From: Sphingomonadales bacterium UBA1936
Lineage (GTDB): Bacteria > Pseudomonadota > Alphaproteobacteria > Sphingomonadales > Sphingomonadaceae
Direction of reading: 5' to 3'
Length of the DNA: 6,662 bases
Assembly (NCBI GenBank): GCA_002336985.1
Contig: DDFE01000223.1
Coordinates: forward strand, 1-6,662
Made by a program: the position numbers and the translations under genes. Below the pieces are notes generated by a model that was given only the letters and a program-made list of their open reading frames with translations, was not told where the DNA came from and did not search any database. Positions 6,017 through 6,662 of this stretch are shown here, piece after piece. The stretch's first letter is position 1, and each line of letters begins with the position of its first letter.

Positions 6017-6662
6017 ATGCCCACCGCACCGTTCGTTCCCCTGCGCGTCTTTTCGTCGTTCACCATGCTCGAAGGGGCGATCGACCCCAAGGACATCGCG
6101 GCGAAGGCGCGGGCGCTGGACTATCCGGCTGTGGGGATCTGCGACCGTAACGGGCTTTATGGAGTCATGCCGTTCAGCGAGGCATGCGCCAAGAAGGGTG
6201 TGCAGCCGATCATCGGCACGCTGCTCGCCGTGGCACGGCCGGACCGCCCCGGACAGATCGACTGGCTGGCACTCTATGCCCAAGACATGCGTGGCTATGA
6301 AAATCTCTGCGCCCTCGTTTCAGCAGCGCATCTCGACCGACCTGTCGAGGAGGACGCGCATGTCGATTTCGACAAGCTGGAAAAACATTCGGCCGGACTG
6401 ATCGCGCTGACGGCGGGCGCCGAGGGCGCGCTGGTCCGCCTACTCGCGGGCAGCCAGCAGGATGCGGCCGAAGCTTATCTCGACCGACTACAGGCGATCT
6501 TCGGTGACCGGTTATACATCGAAGTCTCCCGCAGGAACGATGCCGACGAGAAAGCGGCCGAGGCCGCGTTGATCGCGCTTGCCGACGCGCGTGGCGTGCC
6601 GGTCGTCGCCACAAATCCGGCCTGCTACACGGACGCCGATTTTCATCAGGCGCACGACACGA
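6017..6662 (+). CDS. dnaE: DNA polymerase III alpha subunit (DnaE1), N-terminal part only, cut by window edge
   Basis: The first 215 codons of the replicative polymerase catalytic subunit, which is normally about 1,150-1,200 residues. Only the N-terminal PHP domain is in view. Recognisable family stretches are FVPLRVFSSFTMLEGAID at 6-23, CDRNGLYG at 42-49, GVQPIIG at 61-67, LTAGAEGALVRLLAG around the middle, and VPVVATNPACYTDADFH near the cut. Metal ligands typical of active PHP domains are replaced, so this domain should be structural, with proofreading supplied by DnaQ (epsilon). The DnaE2/ImuC N-terminus differs, so DnaE1 is favoured. The start at 6017 is forced: TAA at 6011-6013 is in frame just upstream, and the next ATG at 6065 would delete conserved residues. 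AAGGG abuts the ATG and is too close for a normal Shine-Dalgarno. GCTATG at 5981-5986 could be a -10, but no -35 goes with it, so cotranscription with gpx is possible. Confidence 0.95.
   Translation, partial: MPTAPFVPLRVFSSFTMLEGAIDPKDIAAKARALDYPAVGICDRNGLYGVMPFSEACAKKGVQPIIGTLLAVARPDRPGQIDWLALYAQDMRGYENLCALVSAAHLDRPVEEDAHVDFDKLEKHSAGLIALTAGAEGALVRLLAGSQQDAAEAYLDRLQAIFGDRLYIEVSRRNDADEKAAEAALIALADARGVPVVATNPACYTDADFHQAHDT

Noticed and set aside
1..6662. A defence system, mobile element, CRISPR array or transferred island.
   Set aside because: I saw no transposase, integrase, direct repeats, tRNA target or shift in base composition. The genes are ordinary chromosomal housekeeping and envelope genes.

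Overview
The window looks like a piece of a GC-rich alphaproteobacterial chromosome, most likely a sphingomonad (Sphingomonas, Sphingobium or relatives). The evidence is the alphaproteobacterial form of aspartyl-tRNA synthetase (motif 2 read as RADRSPGEFYQLD), an alphaproteobacterial DnaE1 N-terminus (FVPLRVFSSFTML, with a degenerate PHP domain), high GC with strong third-position bias, and many long open frames antisense to real genes. The placement rests on recalled family sequences, not on a search.

Layout. 1-905 (minus): ribonuclease D, cut by the left edge so the C-terminus is missing. 906-969: a 64-bp divergent control region with a consensus TTGACA -35 facing aspS. 970-2754 (plus): aspS. 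2774-4174 (plus): a multi-pass membrane protein with O-antigen ligase/polymerase-like features, 19 bp downstream of aspS. 4178-5461 (minus): an uncharacterised membrane-anchored periplasmic protein, convergent with the previous gene and separated from it by 3 bp. 5462-5505: a 44-bp divergent gap. 5506-5979 (plus): a thiol peroxidase of the glutathione peroxidase family. 6017-6662 (plus): the first 215 codons of dnaE, cut by the right edge.

The genes are mainly housekeeping: RNA processing, translation, replication and peroxide defence, with two envelope-associated proteins between them. I see no mobile element, tRNA, rRNA, CRISPR array or sign of horizontal transfer. No intergenic stretch exceeds 64 bp. 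Two transcription units are plausible on the plus strand, aspS with the membrane protein and gpx with dnaE; rnd and the periplasmic protein gene are transcribed the other way.

I found no convincing new multi-gene system. The points most worth a second look are the uncharacterised periplasmic protein with a YfiM/VanZ-like C-terminal motif, a possible leaderless aspS transcript, the non-discriminating signature in AspRS, the complete loss of PHP metal ligands in DnaE, and a GC-rich inverted repeat spanning the two facing stop codons.
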